A DNA stretch of 64,000 bases from Coprococcus sp. GTDB taxonomy: Bacteria > Bacillota > Clostridia > Lachnospirales > Lachnospiraceae. The notes beneath the pieces were generated by a model. The model did not search any database, had not been told where the DNA came from, and saw only the letters and a program-made list of their open reading frames with translations. Of this stretch, positions 46,105-54,782 are shown one piece after another. Location of the stretch: positions 1 through 64,000 of the forward strand of contig JAAWDY010000043.1 of NCBI GenBank assembly GCA_022793995.1, read 5' to 3'. The position numbers were made by a program, and so were the translations under genes. The stretch's first letter is position 1, and each line of letters opens with the position of its first letter.

Positions 46105-46308
46105 ATGAATGAAAAAAAGCAAAAACCGATCCGTTTGGAAGATATTCAGAAAATGGAAGGGGAAGAAAAACTGAAATATGAAATAGCGGAAGAACTTGGG
46201 CTTTTGGACAAAGTGCTGGAGGGAGGGTGGCGCGCCCTCACCTCTAAAGAAACGGGCAGGATAGGAGGAATTATTTCCAAGAAAAGAAAAGATGATTTAA
46301 AAAATTAA
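46105..46308 (+). CDS. Alpha/beta-type small acid-soluble spore protein (SASP)-like
   Basis: The 67-residue product has the two SASP signatures: LKYEIAEELGLLDKV, the first conserved helix, and TGRIGGIISKKRKDDLK, the Gly-Gly region with the basic C terminus. Such proteins coat and protect DNA in dormant spores, so this points to a spore former. I chose the ATG at 46105, nine bases after AAGGAG. TGAATA at 46055 and AATACT at 46078 are 17 bases apart and resemble a sigma-G promoter, but the start point would then fall at the ribosome site, so this is weak. The gene is separated from the PspC gene by 62 bases. Confidence 0.75.
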   Translation: MNEKKQKPIRLEDIQKMEGEEKLKYEIAEELGLLDKVLEGGWRALTSKETGRIGGIISKKRKDDLKN

Positions 46309-46358
46309 AAAGAATGTTAACAAGTATGTTAAAAAGTATGAAGTTTCTGCAACGTCGG

Positions 46359-46387
46359 TTGAAAAAATGCTGTGGGTTTGGTATAAT
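46359..46387 (+). promoter_or_regulatory. Sigma-A promoter of the TagA-family gene
   Basis: TTGAAA (46359-46364) and TATAAT (46382-46387) are 17 bases apart, with an added TGG extension before the -10 element. It lies 32 bases before the ATG at 46419. Confidence 0.8.
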
Positions 46388-46418
46388 CGCTTGACTGAAA
46401 AGAAAACAGGTGAATTTT

Positions 46419-47102
46419 ATGGATAAAAAGATGAACGTGTTGGATGTGCGGTTAGACGATTATACAGCCAAAGATGCCATGAAAGCGGTCGCTGAATATC
46501 TGCAGACAGAGCTGGTGAGCACGGTCAAGATCGTGACCGCGGACGTCCTGATACAGGCCGCGCAGACGGACAGGCTTAAGGAAGAAATCGAGCAGCTGGA
46601 TCTGGTGCTCGCAGGGAATAAAGCGATTCTTGAAGCGGCTGAAGTCCTGGATAAGAGGCGTCTCGAAGAAGCGCACAATCAGACGTTCCAGAAGATGTTA
46701 TTCCGCTATTTCCACAAGAACCATTTCGGTCTTTTTGTGCTGGCAGATTCCGAGGAGGAATTGATGTGGCTGAAGGCATACCTGGAAGATCACTACGGGG
46801 GGATCCGCATTGTGGGCGGAGAAGTCGTCCCTGGAGATGAGAGCGCGGATGATATGATCATGAACCAGATCAACGGCTCGGAGGTGGACTGTGTACTGGC
46901 AGGGTTGACCTCACCGAAGCAGGAAGATTTTATCCTGCGCTGTCGGGAGGCGTTGAACGCTCGGTTGTGGCTTGGGATCGGTAGGGAAGATCTTCCACAA
47001 CTTGGAGAAACTGGCGTAAAGGAAAAGATGAGGGAGCTTTTTGAGCGCACGATACTGAAGCGTAGAGTAGAAAAAGAAAAGAAAAAGAGTCATTGTAGCT
47101 GA
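46419..47102 (+). CDS. Divergent WecG/TagA/CpsF-family protein
   Basis: This 227-residue protein follows the TagA fold pattern: KIVTADVLIQAAQTDRL, DLVLAGNKAILEAAE, FGLFVLADSEEELMWLKAYL, IRIVGGEVVP, DCVLAGLTSPKQEDFI. TagA/WecG enzymes move N-acetylmannosamine onto the undecaprenyl-linked GlcNAc of wall polymers. In active members the second motif carries an Asp (usually LPDG) and the last region reads GVGGAFD. Here they read LAGNK and GIGRED. The catalytic Asp is therefore apparently missing, so the protein may be inactive, regulatory or use another substrate. It has its own promoter and terminator, so it is monocistronic. AGGTG precedes the ATG. Confidence 0.72.
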   Translation: MDKKMNVLDVRLDDYTAKDAMKAVAEYLQTELVSTVKIVTADVLIQAAQTDRLKEEIEQLDLVLAGNKAILEAAEVLDKRRLEEAHNQTFQKMLFRYFHKNHFGLFVLADSEEELMWLKAYLEDHYGGIRIVGGEVVPGDESADDMIMNQINGSEVDCVLAGLTSPKQEDFILRCREALNARLWLGIGREDLPQLGETGVKEKMRELFERTILKRRVEKEKKKSHCS

Positions 47103-47143
47103 GGAAATGCATAAAAAGATGCGATTTCCTCTTTCTTTTTTTG
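47101..47143 (+). terminator. Terminator of the TagA-family gene
   Basis: GAGGAAATGCAT pairs with ATGCGATTTCCTC (one bulged base) and is followed by TTTCTTTTTTT. The stem begins within the stop codon. Confidence 0.8.
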
Positions 47144-47192
47144 TGTATTTGTATTAAAGTATAGTATAACAGTGACGACGGAGGGAAATCAT

Positions 47193-48281
47193 ATGATATC
47201 GAATCAGATACTGCTGAATACGATTGAAGGCTTGAAAGCGATCACACGGATCGATCTGGGTGTAATGGATACAGACGGCAAGACGCTTGCCACAACGTTC
47301 CAGGAATCAGAAAAGTGTGGGGCTGCCGTAGCCTCTTTTGCAGAGTCGCCTGCTGAGAGCCAGGTGATCCAGGACTGTCAGTTTTTCAAAATTTACGACG
47401 AGCATCAGCTTGAGTATGTCCTGGTCGCGAACGGTGGAAGCGATGAAGTATACATGGTGGGGAGGATTGCCGCATTTCAGATCCAGAACCTTTTGATTGC
47501 ATATAAGGAGCGGTTTGATAAAGATAATTTTATGAAGAATCTTCTTCTTGATAACCTTCTTTTGGTGGATATTTATAACCGCGCTAAAAAATTACATATT
47601 GACACTGAGATCAGACGTGTTATCTTTATAGTTGAGACTTCTCACGAGAGGGATATCGGCGCGCTGGACAGCCTGCGTTCTCTTCTGGGCGGAAAGAGCC
47701 GGGATTTTATCACTGCAGTCGATGAGAAGAATATTATTGTAGTGAAAGAATTGGAGGATGAAGAGGGCTATCCGGAGATGGATCAGTCCGCGCATGAGAT
47801 CCTTGAAATTCTGCAGGGCGAAGGGGAGGATAATATCCGCATCGCCTATGGAACCATTGTAAACGATATTAAAGAGGTGTCTAAGTCTTATAAAGAGGCA
47901 AAGCTCGCACTGGATGTGGGAAAGATTTTTTTTGCCGAGAAGGAGGTTATCGCATATAGCGCGCTGGGAATTGGGCGTTTGATTTATCAGCTTCCGGTTC
48001 CTCTGTGCAAGATGTTCATACGTGAGATTTTTGAGGGGAAATCCCCGGATGAATTTGATGAAGAGACACTGACTACGATCAACAAATTTTTCGAGAACAG
48101 CCTGAATGTTTCCGAGACGTCCAGACAACTGTATATCCACAGGAATACACTTGTATATCGGCTGGACAAATTGCAGAAAAGCACCGGGCTGGATCTTCGT
48201 GTGTTTGAAGATGCGATCACCTTCAAGATCGCGCTGATGGTCGTCAAGTATATGAAGTATATGGAAACAATGGAGTATTAA
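47193..48281 (+). CDS. PucR/CdaR-type transcriptional regulator
   Basis: The C terminus has the PucR-type HTH: FFENSLNVSETSRQLYIHRN followed by TLVYRLDKLQKSTGLDLR. The N-terminal 150 residues form a CdaR-like sensor (ITRIDLGVMDTDGKTLATTF), and the middle is the GGDEF-like linker of this family, without a catalytic motif. Members regulate catabolism of purines, sugar acids or amino acids, but here the gene sits just before ftsE and is 16 bases away, so it could be part of the division operon. The start at 47193 follows GGAGGG by seven bases. The effector is unknown. Confidence 0.85.
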   Translation: MISNQILLNTIEGLKAITRIDLGVMDTDGKTLATTFQESEKCGAAVASFAESPAESQVIQDCQFFKIYDEHQLEYVLVANGGSDEVYMVGRIAAFQIQNLLIAYKERFDKDNFMKNLLLDNLLLVDIYNRAKKLHIDTEIRRVIFIVETSHERDIGALDSLRSLLGGKSRDFITAVDEKNIIVVKELEDEEGYPEMDQSAHEILEILQGEGEDNIRIAYGTIVNDIKEVSKSYKEAKLALDVGKIFFAEKEVIAYSALGIGRLIYQLPVPLCKMFIREIFEGKSPDEFDEETLTTINKFFENSLNVSETSRQLYIHRNTLVYRLDKLQKSTGLDLRVFEDAITFKIALMVVKYMKYMETMEY

Positions 48282-48297
48282 TAATCAGGAGGAGCAT

Positions 48298-48984
48298 ATG
48301 ATAGAACTGAAAGAAGTTACGAAAGAATACTCTAAGGGGATTGCCGCGCTGAACGGCATTAATCTGAAAATTAGGCAGGGAGAGTTCGTATTTGTCGTGG
48401 GCGACAGCGGTTCCGGCAAATCGACTCTTATCCGTCTTTTGATGAAGGAGATCGACCCGACTTCCGGGACGATCATTGTAAACGGGCAGAATTTGAACCG
48501 GATGAAGCATCGGCAGATTCCCAAATATAGAAGAGGGGTCGGGGTAGTATTCCAGGATTTCCGTCTTCTGCGGGATCGGAATATTTACGATAATATTGCT
48601 TTTGCACAGAGGGTGACAGAGAAGCCGACCCGCGTCATTAAGAAGAAGGTTCCCGCGGCGCTGTCCTTGGTGGGATTGGCACAGAAATACAAGGCGTTCC
48701 CGAAAGAACTTTCTGGGGGCGAGCAGCAGAGAGTGGCGATCGCAAGAGCAGTGGTGAATGAACCTGCCATCCTGCTTGCAGATGAGCCGACCGGGAATCT
48801 GGACCCTACGAATTCATGGGAGATCATGAAACTTTTGGAGGAAGCGAACGAAAGAGGAACTACGGTGTTGGTAGTGACCCATAATCAGGAAATTGTCAAC
48901 GAGATGAAGAAACGCGTCATTACAATGAAGAAGGGGGTCATTGTCAGCGACGAGCGAGAAGGTGGGTATAGAAATGAGAATTAG
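48298..48984 (+). CDS. ftsE: Cell-division ATPase FtsE
   Basis: This is a 228-residue ABC ATPase with Walker A GDSGSGKSTL near residue 37, Q-loop VFQDFRLL, signature LSGGEQQRVAIARA near 140 and Walker B LLADEPTGNLDP. The FtsE-like opening MIELKEVTKEYSKG and partner ftsX identify it. FtsEX acts at the septum to turn on peptidoglycan hydrolases rather than to transport a solute. It is preceded by the PucR-type gene and overlaps ftsX by 11 bases. Confidence 0.96.
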   Translation: MIELKEVTKEYSKGIAALNGINLKIRQGEFVFVVGDSGSGKSTLIRLLMKEIDPTSGTIIVNGQNLNRMKHRQIPKYRRGVGVVFQDFRLLRDRNIYDNIAFAQRVTEKPTRVIKKKVPAALSLVGLAQKYKAFPKELSGGEQQRVAIARAVVNEPAILLADEPTGNLDPTNSWEIMKLLEEANERGTTVLVVTHNQEIVNEMKKRVITMKKGVIVSDEREGGYRNEN

Positions 48985-49882
48985 TACATTTGGATATTCG
49001 GCAAAACAGGGAGTCAAGAATATCGGACGGAATAAGATGTTTTCACTGGCGTCCATTGCAACGATGTCGGCGTGCATTTTCGTGTTCGGACTCTTCTTCG
49101 CCATTGTCATGAATCTGCAGTATATCGTCCATAAGGCAGAAGAAGGCGTTGCGATCACTGTATTTTTTAACGAAGAAGCGACGCAGGCGGAGATCGACAA
49201 CATAGGGGAGCAGCTTAAGAAGCAGGACGGTGTAAAAGATATCAATTACGTGTCAGCGGACGACGCGTGGGATCAGTTCAAGGATGATTATTTTGGGGAG
49301 AACAGCGATCTTGCGGAGGGATTTAAGAACGACAATCCGCTTGCGGGTTCGGATAACTATGAAGTCTATATGTCGGACGTGGCTTCGCAGAAGGGGCTGG
49401 TGGATTTTGCCATGGGGCTTCCGGGCGTACGCAAGGTCAATAAGTCGGACGTGGTGGCGAATACCTTGAACAGCGTAAATCGTCTGATGTGGTACGTGTC
49501 GATCGTGATTATTGGAATTCTTCTCGCGGTATCCGTTTTCCTTATCAGCAATACGGTAACCATGGGTATCACGGTCCGGCGGGAGGAGATCGCCATTATG
49601 AAATACATTGGGGCAAAGGATGGGTTTGTCCGCGCGCCGTTTATCATAGAAGGTATTCTGATTGGGATTATCGGCGCGATTATACCTCTGACTGTACTGT
49701 ATTTTATGTATAATAAGGCGGTAGAGTATATTTTGAGTAAGTTCAGCCTCCTAAACAACATTCTGGATTTCCTCCCGGTGTATGAGGTTTACAAGACATT
49801 GCTTCCGGTAGGGCTTCTCCTGGGAATCGGAATCGGTTTTGTCGGAAGTTTTCTAACGATCAGGAAACATTTAAGAGTATAG
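48974..49882 (+). CDS. ftsX: Cell-division membrane protein FtsX
   Basis: This 302-residue protein begins MRISTFGYSAKQGVKNIGRNK, typical of FtsX. One N-terminal membrane helix (residues 22-45) is followed by a 120-residue extracytoplasmic loop, then three helices in the C-terminal FtsX domain (GILLAVSVFLISNTVTMGITVRREEIAIMK region and two more). The loop binds and activates the septal hydrolase. The hydrolase is almost certainly the PcsB-like protein encoded at 50036. It starts inside ftsE with AAGGTGG upstream. Confidence 0.95.
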   Translation: MRISTFGYSAKQGVKNIGRNKMFSLASIATMSACIFVFGLFFAIVMNLQYIVHKAEEGVAITVFFNEEATQAEIDNIGEQLKKQDGVKDINYVSADDAWDQFKDDYFGENSDLAEGFKNDNPLAGSDNYEVYMSDVASQKGLVDFAMGLPGVRKVNKSDVVANTLNSVNRLMWYVSIVIIGILLAVSVFLISNTVTMGITVRREEIAIMKYIGAKDGFVRAPFIIEGILIGIIGAIIPLTVLYFMYNKAVEYILSKFSLLNNILDFLPVYEVYKTLLPVGLLLGIGIGFVGSFLTIRKHLRV

Positions 49883-50035
49883 TGGAGTATAGTGGACTAT
49901 AGAGCAGTATAAATATAGAAGTACAGATATGACGACAGGGTAAAAGATGCCAGCCGGATTGCTTTGCACGATGTGGTTTATGGCGTATGACCCTGGCATC
50001 AGAGAATTAATAAGGGATAATGAACAGGGTGATGA

Positions 50036-51184
50036 ATGATGATGAAAAGAAAGAAACTACTTAGCGTATTGTTGATCTGCGTGTTTTGCATGGGGGGGAC
50101 ATTTACGGTACAAGCGGACGATATCTCCGACGCCAAGGCAGAACAGGAGAGGTTGGAGCAAGAAAAAAAGGACGCGGAGGCGGAACAGGCGGAACTGTCT
50201 GCAAAGCTTGACGCAATCGTTGCCGATATGGAGCAGACGCAGGAAGATCTGTACGCGAAAGAAAATGAGATCAATGAGACGGAAACACAGCTCGTAGAGG
50301 CCAAGGTGCGGGAGAACGACCAGTACGAGAGCATGAAGCTGCGGATCAAGTATATGTATGAGAACGGCAATAATGAGTTCATCGAGATTTTGATGGAGTC
50401 GAGCAGTATTGGCGATCTGCTTAACAAGGCGGAGTACATCAACAAGATTTCAGAGTGCGACCGGCAGCTTTTGACGGAATATGAGAACACCCGCAAAGAG
50501 ATCGAGGAAAAAGAAGTGGTCCTGAAGGAAGAATACGCTGAACTAGAAGTACTGAGAGACGAGTTGAAGCAGCAGGAAGAGAACGTTCAGGCGCTCCTGA
50601 AGGAGAAGAACCTGGAGATCGAGAACTTGACGGATGAGATCAGCGAGAATGCTGAGAAGATCAAGAAACTTGTCGCCGAGGCGAAAGCGGCCGAAGAGAG
50701 ACGCAAGCAGCAGGAAGAGGCGGCAAGGAAGGCAGCCGAGGCTGCAAAGTCGCAGAACAGCGGCGGCGGGGGGAACGGCCAGGTTGTGGTAAGCGGGAAC
50801 GGACAATTATCCCATCCGATTCCAGGGGCGCGGATTACCAGTGGTTTCGGGTATCGTGTAGCTCCGACGGCAGGGGCCACCAGCCGGCATGACGGGATTG
50901 ATTATGGAGCCGGCACAGGTACGCCTATTTATGCGGCGGACAGCGGTACGGTCATCACGGCCACGTATAACAGCGCCAGAGGGAATTATATTGTGATTAA
51001 CCATGGAAACGGGATGCAGACCTGGTATCAGCACTGCAGCGCGATGTATGTCAGCGCGGGACAGACGGTATCCAGAGGACAGAATATTGCGGCGGTCGGA
51101 TCCACGGGAATCGTTACAGGACCGCATCTGCACTTTGAAGTACATATTGGCGGAGTTCCGGTAAATCCGCTTGGATACATATAG
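50036..51184 (+). CDS. FtsEX-linked peptidoglycan hydrolase (PcsB/EnvC-like, M23)
   Basis: A signal peptide (KKLLSVLLICVFCMGG, cleaved near VQA-DD) is followed by a coiled coil of about 200 residues rich in Glu, Lys and Gln. A Gly-Ser linker and an M23 metallopeptidase domain follow, with the zinc motifs RHDGIDYG and GPHLHFEVH near the end. A coiled coil plus hydrolase is the layout of EnvC and PcsB, whose coiled coil binds FtsX. The M23 class (a DD- or endopeptidase) distinguishes it from CHAP-type PcsB. Three ATGs lie at the start (50036, 50039, 50042); the last is best spaced from AGGG. It lies 153 bases after ftsX, in a gap with a weak hairpin. Confidence 0.92.
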   Translation: MMMKRKKLLSVLLICVFCMGGTFTVQADDISDAKAEQERLEQEKKDAEAEQAELSAKLDAIVADMEQTQEDLYAKENEINETETQLVEAKVRENDQYESMKLRIKYMYENGNNEFIEILMESSSIGDLLNKAEYINKISECDRQLLTEYENTRKEIEEKEVVLKEEYAELEVLRDELKQQEENVQALLKEKNLEIENLTDEISENAEKIKKLVAEAKAAEERRKQQEEAARKAAEAAKSQNSGGGGNGQVVVSGNGQLSHPIPGARITSGFGYRVAPTAGATSRHDGIDYGAGTGTPIYAADSGTVITATYNSARGNYIVINHGNGMQTWYQHCSAMYVSAGQTVSRGQNIAAVGSTGIVTGPHLHFEVHIGGVPVNPLGYI

Positions 51185-51216
51185 ATTTCCGAATACATAG
51201 ATGAGGTGCATATTTT

Positions 51217-52455
51217 TTGAGAATGGAAAACATGGGAAATATGGAAGAAAAAAGAAATTCTAATCATTTTTGGCAGGGCGCTCTCTCAGGCGCCCTTGCT
51301 ATGTTTTTGTTAATCTCAGTTCTGGCCTTTACACTGCGGATGAGCGGAGCGAATTTCGCGGTAACGAAGCAGGATTCAGGGATTGATCGTACAACGGAAA
51401 ATAAGATCGATGTTCTGAAAGGGTTGATTGACGAGTATTATCTGTATTCCGACGAGATCGGGGAGGACGACTTGGAGGAGGGGATCTACTCAGGTTATAT
51501 CAATGCACTCGGCGACCCGTATTCGGTCTATTATGACGAAGAAGAAACAAAAGAACTGTACGAGTCTACAAGCGGAGAGTACTCTGGGATCGGGGTTGTG
51601 TTTTCCCAGAATTTGAACACCAAAGTGATTACGGCTGTCCAGGTTTACAAGGGAAGCCCGGCTGAGGAAGCGGGCGTAAAGGTGGATGATATTCTCTATA
51701 AAGTGGACGGGGAAGAAGTGGCGTCGGTGGACCTTTCCGACGTGGTCCAGAAGATCCGCGGTGAAGAGGGCACTATGGTGGAGCTGACGATGCTGCGCGG
51801 GGAAAAAGCGGAGGAAGTCGCCTTAGAGATTCAGCGCCGGAAAATCGAGGTTGAGACGGTCTCACATGAGATGAAAGAAGGCGGTATCGGTTATATCCGT
51901 ATTACAGAGTTTGATTCTGTCACATACTCTCAGTTCGAGAGCGCTCTTGAGGAACTGGAGAAGGCGGGGATGAAAGGGCTTGTGGTGGACCTTCGGGCAA
52001 ATCCGGGAGGCAATCTGATGACAGTGTCAAATATTTTGGATCTTTTGCTGCCTGAGGGCACGGTCGTATACACGGAGGACAAAAACGGGCACAAGGAAGA
52101 GATGACTTCCGACGAAGAGCATCAGTTTACAAAGCCGATGGCGGTGCTGGCGGATGGAAACAGCGCAAGCGCGGCGGAAATTTTTGCAGGGGCAATCCAG
52201 GACTATGAGTTAGGCCCGATTGTAGGGACGACGACTTATGGAAAAGGTATTGTGCAGCAGATCATTGACCTGAAGGACGGAACCAGTGTGAAGCTTACAA
52301 TTTCCGAGTATTTTACCCCGAAGGGACGTAACATCCACAAGATCGGGATTAAGCCGGATGTGGAAGTAGAATTTGAAAAGGATGAAGAGAATCCAGAAGC
52401 AGATAACCAGTTAGAGGCTGCTCTCGAAGAAGTTCGGAAGCAGATTGAGGAGTAA
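51217..52455 (+). CDS. Carboxy-terminal processing protease (S41, CtpA-like)
   Basis: This 412-residue protein has one N-terminal membrane helix (ALSGALAMFLLISVLAF), a PDZ domain (about 115-190: SPAEEAGVKVDDILYKVDG) and the S41 protease domain with the catalytic Ser in GNSASAAEIFAGA near 315 and Lys in TYGKGIVQQ near 342. Such proteases act outside the membrane and trim or degrade wall enzymes; CtpA homologues can process peptidoglycan hydrolases, so it may act on its neighbour at 50036. The start is a TTG at 51217, nine bases after GAGGTG. It runs directly into pyrC after three bases. Confidence 0.93.
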   Translation: MRMENMGNMEEKRNSNHFWQGALSGALAMFLLISVLAFTLRMSGANFAVTKQDSGIDRTTENKIDVLKGLIDEYYLYSDEIGEDDLEEGIYSGYINALGDPYSVYYDEEETKELYESTSGEYSGIGVVFSQNLNTKVITAVQVYKGSPAEEAGVKVDDILYKVDGEEVASVDLSDVVQKIRGEEGTMVELTMLRGEKAEEVALEIQRRKIEVETVSHEMKEGGIGYIRITEFDSVTYSQFESALEELEKAGMKGLVVDLRANPGGNLMTVSNILDLLLPEGTVVYTEDKNGHKEEMTSDEEHQFTKPMAVLADGNSASAAEIFAGAIQDYELGPIVGTTTYGKGIVQQIIDLKDGTSVKLTISEYFTPKGRNIHKIGIKPDVEVEFEKDEENPEADNQLEAALEEVRKQIEE

Positions 52456-52458
52456 AGA

Positions 52459-53745
52459 ATGAAAATACTGATTAAAAACGGTCATGTGGTGGATCCAGGG
52501 GATAAGCTGGACGCTGTGCGGGACGTCCTGATCAATGACGGATATATCGCGCGGGTCGGGGAGGATATCACGGATACGGCGGATAAAGTGATCGACGCGG
52601 AGGGGATGTATGTCCTTCCGGGGCTGATCGACCTTCATGTACATCTGCGGGACCCGGGACTGACCTACAAGGAGACGTTGGCGACCGGGGGAGCAGCGGC
52701 GGCGCGCGGCGGTATCACGACCATCTGCGCTATGCCCAATACCCAGCCGGTGACGGACACCAAAGAGATGATAGAAGACCTCCATAAGAGGGCAAAAACG
52801 GAATGCCCTATCCATGTGATTCAGCTTGGCGCTGTCACGAAAGGGCAGAGGGGAGAGGAACTGGCGGATATCGAGGGGATGGCGGCGGCCGGATGCCATG
52901 CCATAAGTGAGGACGGCAAATCTGTCATGAACGCGGCTCTGTACCGCAGAGGGATGAGTAAGGCAAAAGAGTCTGGAATCTCGGTATTTGCACATTGCGA
53001 AGACATTAGTATGGTGGAAGGCGGTGTGATGAACGCCGGCAAAAAGCAGGAGGAGCTGGGGCTAAGAGGAATCACCAACGCTGTGGAGGATGTGATCGTG
53101 GCGCGGGATATTCTGCTTGCCAAAGAGACGGGAGTTAAGCTTCATCTTTGTCATTGTTCAACGAGGGACAGCGTAGAGATGGTGCGTCTTGCCAAGAAAG
53201 AAGGGCTCCCGGTTACCGGGGAGGTATGTCCGCATCATTTTACCTTGTGTACGGATGATATCAAGGAAGACGACGGGAATTTCAAGATGAACCCGCCGCT
53301 TAGAAGTAGAGAGGATAAAGACGCCCTGAGGGCGGCCTTGGCGGAAGATGTGATGGACGTGATTTCAACAGATCATGCGCCTCATGCGGCCAAGGAGAAG
53401 GAATGCTCTATGGCAAAAGCGGCGTTCGGTATCGTGGGACTTGAGACCAGCGCGGCGCTTACCTATACCGAGCTGGTTGAACCGGGAATCCTGACGATGA
53501 TGCAGATGGCGGAGAAGATGAGTTATAATCCGGCTAAGATTCTGGGACTAGACCAGAAGGGATCCGTGTCGGAGGGGAAGATCGCGGATCTGGCGATATT
53601 TGACCCAACAAAGGCGTATCGGATCGATGTCAATACCTTTGTGTCAAAGGGGAAAAATACACCGTTTGCGGGGTATCCTGTAAAGGGAGAGACGGTTTAT
53701 ACGATTGTGGACGGCAGGATTGTGTATGATAGGAATCAAAGATAA
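52459..53745 (+). CDS. pyrC: Dihydroorotase
   Basis: This 428-residue amidohydrolase has the metal site DLHVHLRDPG near residue 60, HCED near 180, HLCHCSTRDS near 230 and the catalytic Asp in ISTDHAPH near 304. This is the class I type found in most Firmicutes. It closes carbamoyl-aspartate to dihydroorotate, the third step in pyrimidine synthesis. It starts three bases after the CtpA stop, so it is in that operon, and pyrF follows 30 bases later. pyrB and carAB are not nearby. Confidence 0.96.
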   Translation: MKILIKNGHVVDPGDKLDAVRDVLINDGYIARVGEDITDTADKVIDAEGMYVLPGLIDLHVHLRDPGLTYKETLATGGAAAARGGITTICAMPNTQPVTDTKEMIEDLHKRAKTECPIHVIQLGAVTKGQRGEELADIEGMAAAGCHAISEDGKSVMNAALYRRGMSKAKESGISVFAHCEDISMVEGGVMNAGKKQEELGLRGITNAVEDVIVARDILLAKETGVKLHLCHCSTRDSVEMVRLAKKEGLPVTGEVCPHHFTLCTDDIKEDDGNFKMNPPLRSREDKDALRAALAEDVMDVISTDHAPHAAKEKECSMAKAAFGIVGLETSAALTYTELVEPGILTMMQMAEKMSYNPAKILGLDQKGSVSEGKIADLAIFDPTKAYRIDVNTFVSKGKNTPFAGYPVKGETVYTIVDGRIVYDRNQR

Positions 53746-53775
53746 AAGGGACATGGATACGAAGGAGGAATCGAG

Positions 53776-54702
53776 ATGATTAACAAACTAATCGAGAATA
53801 TTAAGAAGACAGGGGCGCCGATCGTGGTAGGGCTTGACCCCATGCTTGGTTATGTGCCGGAACACATCCAAAAGAAAGCGTTTGCAGAATATGGAGAGAC
53901 GCTTGACGGGGCGGCGGAAGCGATTTGGCAGTTCAACAAGGGGATTGTGGATGCGACATGGGATTTGATACCTGCCGTAAAACCGCAGAGCGCTATGTAC
54001 GAGCAGTTTGGAATTCCGGGGCTTGCGGCTTTTAAGAAAACGGTGGATTATTGCAAGGAAAAAGGGCTTGTTGTGATCGGCGATGTGAAACGCGGCGATA
54101 TCGGCTCCACCTCGGCGGCGTATGCGGCGGGACATCTAGGACGGGTGCAGGTAGGAAGCAAAAGTTTTGTACCGTTCGGAGAAGATTTTGCCACAGTGAA
54201 TCCGTACCTGGGTTCAGATGGGGTGAAACCATTTATCGAAGTGTGTAAGGAAGAGAAAAAAGGGCTGTTTATCCTGGTGAAGACGTCGAATCCTTCAAGC
54301 GGAGAATTCCAAGACCGCGAGATCTCCGGTCGGCCGCTCTACGAGCTGGTAGGTGAAAAGGTGGCGGAATGGGGAGCCGATCATATGGGGGAGGAGTACA
54401 GCTACATAGGAGCAGTCGTGGGGGCAACCTATCCTGAGATGGGAAAAGCGCTCCGGAAGATTATGCCGAAAACATATATTTTGGTTCCAGGCTACGGGGC
54501 ACAAGGTGGAAAAGGAAAAGACCTAGTGCATTTCTTCAATGAGGACGGGCTTGGTGCGATCGTAAATTCTTCCCGCGGTATTATTGCGGCATATAAGCAG
54601 GAGGCGTACGCGAAGTTTGGCGCGGAGAATTTCGGCGATGCGGCGCGCGCGGCGGTAGAAGCGATGGCGGCGGATATCCGCGAGGCGCTGGGGGCAAAGT
54701 AA
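53776..54702 (+). CDS. pyrF: Orotidine 5'-phosphate decarboxylase (family 2)
   Basis: The 308 residues begin with the phosphate/substrate strand PIVVGLDPML and contain the catalytic GDVKRGDIGSTSAAYA near residue 95 (the Lys-Asp tetrad), followed by a PGYGAQGG loop near 238. This is the longer family-2 form (about 300 aa against 230). It catalyses the last step to UMP. AAGGAGG precedes the ATG. A 19-bp tandem repeat lies between this gene and pyrK. Confidence 0.95.
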   Translation: MINKLIENIKKTGAPIVVGLDPMLGYVPEHIQKKAFAEYGETLDGAAEAIWQFNKGIVDATWDLIPAVKPQSAMYEQFGIPGLAAFKKTVDYCKEKGLVVIGDVKRGDIGSTSAAYAAGHLGRVQVGSKSFVPFGEDFATVNPYLGSDGVKPFIEVCKEEKKGLFILVKTSNPSSGEFQDREISGRPLYELVGEKVAEWGADHMGEEYSYIGAVVGATYPEMGKALRKIMPKTYILVPGYGAQGGKGKDLVHFFNEDGLGAIVNSSRGIIAAYKQEAYAKFGAENFGDAARAAVEAMAADIREALGAK

Positions 54703-54717
54703 ATTTTCCCGGCGGCA

Positions 54718-54755
54718 AAGTGTTCCAACGTAACCTAAGTGTTCCAACGTAACCT
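54718..54755. repeat. Tandem 19-bp repeat between pyrF and pyrK
   Basis: AAGTGTTCCAACGTAACCT occurs twice in direct succession, with no mismatch and no spacer. It lies 15 bases after the pyrF stop and 28 before the pyrK start. It may be a recent slippage duplication, or paired protein or RNA binding sites. Confidence 0.9.
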
Positions 54756-54782
54756 GAGAAAAGACAGTGAGAGGATAAAAAG

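Noticed and set aside
49946..50000. Hairpin GATGCCAG / CTGGCATC between ftsX and the M23 hydrolase gene as a terminator or small RNA
   Set aside because: The 8-bp arms enclose about 40 bases and no T-run follows; too weak to call.
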